Assembly (NCBI GenBank): GCA_025963815.1
Contig: JAOQAA010000294.1
Span: forward strand, 1-7,185
From: Capsulimonas sp.
GTDB lineage: Bacteria > Armatimonadota > Armatimonadia > Armatimonadales > Capsulimonadaceae
DNA: 7,185 nucleotides
Direction of reading: 5' to 3'
The translations under genes were made by a program, and so were the position numbers. Below the pieces are notes generated by a model. That model worked only from the letters and a program-made list of their open reading frames with translations, had not been told where the DNA came from and made no database searches. Below, one piece after another: positions 5,200-7,185 of this stretch (positions within the stretch are counted from its first letter, which is position 1; each line of letters starts with the position of its first letter).

Positions 5200-5583
5200 A
5201 TGCATATCTTAAAGAAATTGACGATGCCCGCCCTCGCGGCGACAATGGCGATAACCGCTTTGGCCCCGACAGCCGCCCTGGCTGGCGATACCCAAAAAGA
5301 TAAGAATAACTGGCGCAACGGCGCAATCGGCGCCGGAGCAATCGGCCTTTACGGCCTGCATAACGGCGACGCGCTCACCACCGTCCTCGGCGCCGGCGCC
5401 GCCGCATACTCCGCGAAGAAGTATGAGGACGCCCGCAAGAAAGAATCCCAGGAATCCAAAGACCGCGCCCGCTACCACCGCTCGGGTTCCAGCAACTACG
5501 GCAGCGACCGCACCTACTACTGGTATCAGGGTCACCGATACTACAAAAACAACAGCACCGGCGAGCGCATGATGGTTTACTAA
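5200..5583 (+). CDS. Small secreted glycine-zipper protein
   Basis: This 127-residue exported protein has a signal peptide (residues 1-28: HILKKL, then a hydrophobic core, then cleavage after ALA). A glycine/alanine-rich segment (about 40-70) with GAIGAGAIGLYGL and VLGAGAAAYSAKKY follows and resembles glycine-zipper membrane-inserting segments. Next come a charged Lys/Glu stretch (74-90) and an aromatic C-terminus, TYYWYQGHRYYKNNSTGERM (about 105-124). Glycine-zipper envelope proteins are common; the exact role is unknown. The start is well supported by GGAAGGAG (5185-5192), seven bases before the ATG. It appears to be a single-gene transcript, ending at the hairpin terminator at 5612-5642. 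Confidence 0.83.
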   Translation: MHILKKLTMPALAATMAITALAPTAALAGDTQKDKNNWRNGAIGAGAIGLYGLHNGDALTTVLGAGAAAYSAKKYEDARKKESQESKDRARYHRSGSSNYGSDRTYYWYQGHRYYKNNSTGERMMVY

Positions 5584-5611
5584 GCGCGCTCAGCATATAA
5601 AAACAAACAAC

Positions 5612-5642
5612 GCCCCCAGAGCTTTCGCTCAGGGGGCTTTTT
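5612..5642. terminator. Intrinsic terminator between convergent genes
   Basis: GCCCCCAGAGC (5612-5622) pairs with GCTCAGGGGGC (5627-5637), with one A-A mismatch and a TTTC loop, followed by TTTTT (5638-5642). It ends the small secreted-protein transcript. Read from the other strand, the stem is followed by GTTGTTTGTTTTT, so it may also end the dehydrogenase/124-aa operon, whose last stop codon begins at 5650. Confidence 0.9.
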
Positions 5643-5649
5643 CTGCAAG

Positions 5650-6024
5650 TTACCGTTCCCGATCTTCGCGCAGCAATTCAACGCTGTCACTGAATGTTCG
5701 GTCTTCAAATTGACTGCGTATTCTGGCGAGTTCTTCGCTGGACTCAGCCGTACTCAGTGGCTTTACAGAAGATTCAGGGGTCTGGTTCATGTCGTCCAAT
5801 CGGCCATAGTCCCAAATGATTTCTCGATTTGATTCGGCGAGGACATACTCTATATCTTCTGGCAGATACCACGTATCGTAACAAATTTTGCCACTGAAGT
5901 CCGGAGTATCCGTAGTCCACACGAAATAGCCGCCCGTGTTGGCGCGATCGTCCTCCAGCAGAATGTAAGGAGCGACCTCGCCCGGATTGGTAATAAATCC
6001 TTTTTTACCAATAGGGATGGACAT
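5650..6024 (-). CDS. Unrecognised acidic 124-residue protein
   Basis: This small cytosolic protein matches no family I can name. It opens with MSIPIGKKGFITNPGEVAPY and continues with a region rich in aromatic and acidic residues, including GGYFVWTTDTPDFSGKICYD, YLPEDIEYVL and REIIWDYG. A polar, Ser/Glu-rich C-terminus is probably helical or disordered. No signal peptide or membrane segment is visible. The mix of aromatic strands and acidic surface recalls small immunity or antitoxin-type proteins, but this is only a general resemblance. ATG 6024 is preferred over ATG 6030, because AGGAAG lies seven bases upstream of 6024 but only one base from 6030. It follows the dehydrogenase gene by 16 bases, so it is probably translated from the same mRNA. 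Its DNA is noticeably richer in A and T than the dehydrogenase gene. Confidence 0.75.
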   Translation of the reverse strand: MSIPIGKKGFITNPGEVAPYILLEDDRANTGGYFVWTTDTPDFSGKICYDTWYLPEDIEYVLAESNREIIWDYGRLDDMNQTPESSVKPLSTAESSEELARIRSQFEDRTFSDSVELLREDRER

Positions 6025-6040
6025 AATCATTCTTCCTCGC

Positions 6041-6868
6041 TTACTCTTCCAATAACCGCACCAGTCCGATAAAGTCGTCGTCGCCCCACCCTTCGCCCAA
6101 AGCGCGCTCGTACAGGGCGTTGAGGTTGCGGGTTTGCGGCAGCGGGTGCTCGCCGGAGGTTTCCAGGGCGAGGCGCAGGTCTTTCGCCATGTGCTTGAGG
6201 GAGAACTGGGGGGCGTAGTCGTGGGCAATCAGCTTGGGCTGTTTGAGGTCGGAGAGAGCGGAGCGGCCGGCGTTTTGGCTGAGGGCTTCGAAGAAGATCT
6301 CGTCGGAGATGCCTTCGCGGCGGGCGAGGGTGAGGCTTTCGCTCAAAGCCTGAGCCATGGAGGCGAGGTTCAGGTTCATCGCTAATTTCAGCGAAGACGC
6401 GGCGCCGATGGGGCCAATGTGCAGGATCGTTTGTGAGAGGCGCTCGATGATCGGTCGGATCTGGTCGATCACGGCGAGATCGCCGCCGATGTAATACACG
6501 GTCTTGCGTTGCTCGGCCGCGATCTTGCTGCCCGTGAAAGGGCCGTCGATGTAAAGTCCGCCCGCCGCCTGGGCTTGCTCCGCGAACTTCTTGGTCCACT
6601 CAGCGGAAATGGTGCTGGATTGGAGAACGACGGCGCCGGGCTTGAGATTGGGCAGCGCCTGCTCCAGCACGGACTGCACCGCCGGCGGGTCGGCGACGAC
6701 GATGATGACGAAATCGGCGTCGGTAACGGCTTCCACAATGCTCGAACTCTCATCAGGGAAGTTCTTCGGCGTCCGGTTCCAGGGACGGATGTCGTGGCCG
6801 TCCTCCGCCAGATTTTTCGCCCAGGCGCCGACGATGATTCCCAATCCCAAAACCGCAATGCTTGTCAT
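6041..6868 (-). CDS. NAD(P)-dependent beta-hydroxyacid dehydrogenase
   Basis: This 275-residue enzyme belongs to the 3-hydroxyisobutyrate/6-phosphogluconate dehydrogenase-like family, which oxidises beta-hydroxyacids or reduces their semialdehydes in the cytosol. The N-terminal Rossmann fold begins MTSIAVLGLGIIVGAWAKNL, with NRTPKN (31-36) after the second strand; the Arg there suggests NADP preference. Later family motifs are DGPFTGS (108-114), the catalytic segment SSLKLAMN with Lys161 and Asn165, and KDLRLA (229-234) in the helical domain. The nucleotide-binding loop reads GLGIIVG rather than the usual GLGIMG, displacing the third glycine. Length is slightly below the usual 285-300. The ATG at 6868 fits the Rossmann start and has GGGAG (6877-6881) eight bases upstream. 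The substrate cannot be told from sequence. An acidic 124-residue protein follows in the same operon. Confidence 0.88.
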   Translation of the reverse strand: MTSIAVLGLGIIVGAWAKNLAEDGHDIRPWNRTPKNFPDESSSIVEAVTDADFVIIVVADPPAVQSVLEQALPNLKPGAVVLQSSTISAEWTKKFAEQAQAAGGLYIDGPFTGSKIAAEQRKTVYYIGGDLAVIDQIRPIIERLSQTILHIGPIGAASSLKLAMNLNLASMAQALSESLTLARREGISDEIFFEALSQNAGRSALSDLKQPKLIAHDYAPQFSLKHMAKDLRLALETSGEHPLPQTRNLNALYERALGEGWGDDDFIGLVRLLEE

Positions 6869-6895
6869 ATCTCTTGCTCCCGCTGCATTTTTGGG

Positions 6896-6901
6896 ATAAT
6901 A
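6896..6901 (-). promoter_or_regulatory. Candidate -10 box for the dehydrogenase operon
   Basis: TATTAT on the minus strand lies 28 bases upstream of the dehydrogenase ATG, giving a leader of about 20 bases that includes the GGGAG ribosome site. The -35 position is weak (TCGAGG at 17-base spacing). The call rests on the -10 match and position alone. Confidence 0.4.
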
Positions 6902-6940
6902 CCCCGCACAGACCGTTTCCTCGATCGAAAAACAGACAGG

Positions 6941-6946
6941 TATAAT
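6941..6946 (+). promoter_or_regulatory. Candidate -10 box for the right-edge membrane protein
   Basis: A perfect TATAAT on the plus strand lies 47 bases before the ATG at 6993, predicting a start near 6953 and a leader of about 40 bases. The upstream -35 region (TTTCCTC) is weak. It lies 40 bases from the oppositely oriented TATTAT, so the two transcripts start back to back. Confidence 0.5.
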
Positions 6947-6992
6947 GACGCTGCTTGTCATGGCGCACTGGCGGCGGTAAAAAGGTCTCCGA

Positions 6993-7185
6993 ATGTCCGA
7001 AAATGTAGAAGCGCGCCGCGCGCGCTGGATTGCGATCGCCCTGATCGGCGGCTCGTTTCTGATCCGTTTTTGCTATGTCTTCCTGCTCACCGACTACTCC
7101 CACTATCTGGTGAGCGACATGGGCGGTTACTGGGTGCGCGCCTGCGAACGGTTCGACGGCGACCACAATTCCTACAGGCAATGGG
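6993..7185 (+). CDS. N-terminal part of a membrane protein, probably a glycosyltransferase
   Basis: The frame starts at ATG 6993 (MSENVEARRARW), is still open at the window end (64 codons), and is therefore partial. AAAGG (6981-6985) lies seven bases upstream as a ribosome site. A short basic tail leads into a membrane helix (about residues 13-34). The first external loop follows, with LVSDMGGYWVRACERFDGD and an aromatic QW near the end. In polytopic C-type glycosyltransferases that use lipid-linked sugars, such as the GT39/GT83 (PMT and ArnT) groups, a first helix is likewise followed by an acidic Asp-rich loop that holds the catalytic aspartate. The pattern SDM.GYW..RA fits that arrangement. 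The family call is an inference from this fragment alone. Confidence 0.6.
   Translation, partial: MSENVEARRARWIAIALIGGSFLIRFCYVFLLTDYSHYLVSDMGGYWVRACERFDGDHNSYRQW

Noticed and set aside
6025..6228. N-terminal extension of the 124-residue protein to 6228
   Set aside because: This part lies out of frame within the dehydrogenase gene, is Pro/Thr-rich shadow sequence, and the SD-supported ATG is at 6024.
6869..6961. N-terminal extension of the dehydrogenase to 6961
   Set aside because: It would precede the Rossmann fold by 31 unrelated residues and cover the candidate promoters; ATG 6868 has a good ribosome site.

Overview
This is a compact stretch of bacterial chromosome of moderately high GC. 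Genes lie on both strands with short gaps, Shine-Dalgarno sites match the AGGAGG type, and promoters and intrinsic terminators look like those of ordinary sigma70 genomes. I see no insertion sequence, phage gene, CRISPR array or rRNA. Several proteins (a glycine-zipper secreted protein, a divergent Hfq-like protein, a 36-residue basic protein and a tandem YPGA-domain membrane protein) suggest a less-studied phylum. Armatimonadota is my tentative guess, from protein style only.

Left part (1-1596), plus strand. A three-helix membrane protein carries two copies of a small C-terminal domain. Its stop codon overlaps the -35 box of a near-consensus promoter that drives tRNA-Gly(CCC) and tRNA-Cys(GCA). 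A strong hairpin terminator follows and also separates this unit from the convergent minus-strand genes.

Middle (1620-4936), minus strand, read right to left. A secreted, channel-containing homologue of ionotropic glutamate receptors comes first. Two tandem paralogous membrane proteins with C-terminal zinc ribbons follow. A consensus promoter then starts a small operon: a glutaredoxin-like protein, a 36-residue basic protein translated from a Shine-Dalgarno site inside the glutaredoxin 3' end, a strong intercistronic hairpin, and a divergent Hfq/Sm-like RNA-binding protein.

Right part (5200-7185). A small secreted glycine-rich protein on the plus strand converges, through a shared terminator, on a two-gene minus-strand operon. 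That operon encodes a beta-hydroxyacid dehydrogenase and an unrecognised acidic 124-residue protein. At the right edge a membrane protein, probably a glycosyltransferase, is transcribed divergently from the dehydrogenase and runs off the window.

No single obvious new system is present. The most unusual items are the receptor-channel with a non-potassium pore loop beside the zinc-ribbon paralogue pair, and the Grx / 36-aa / Hfq-like operon with its internal hairpin.
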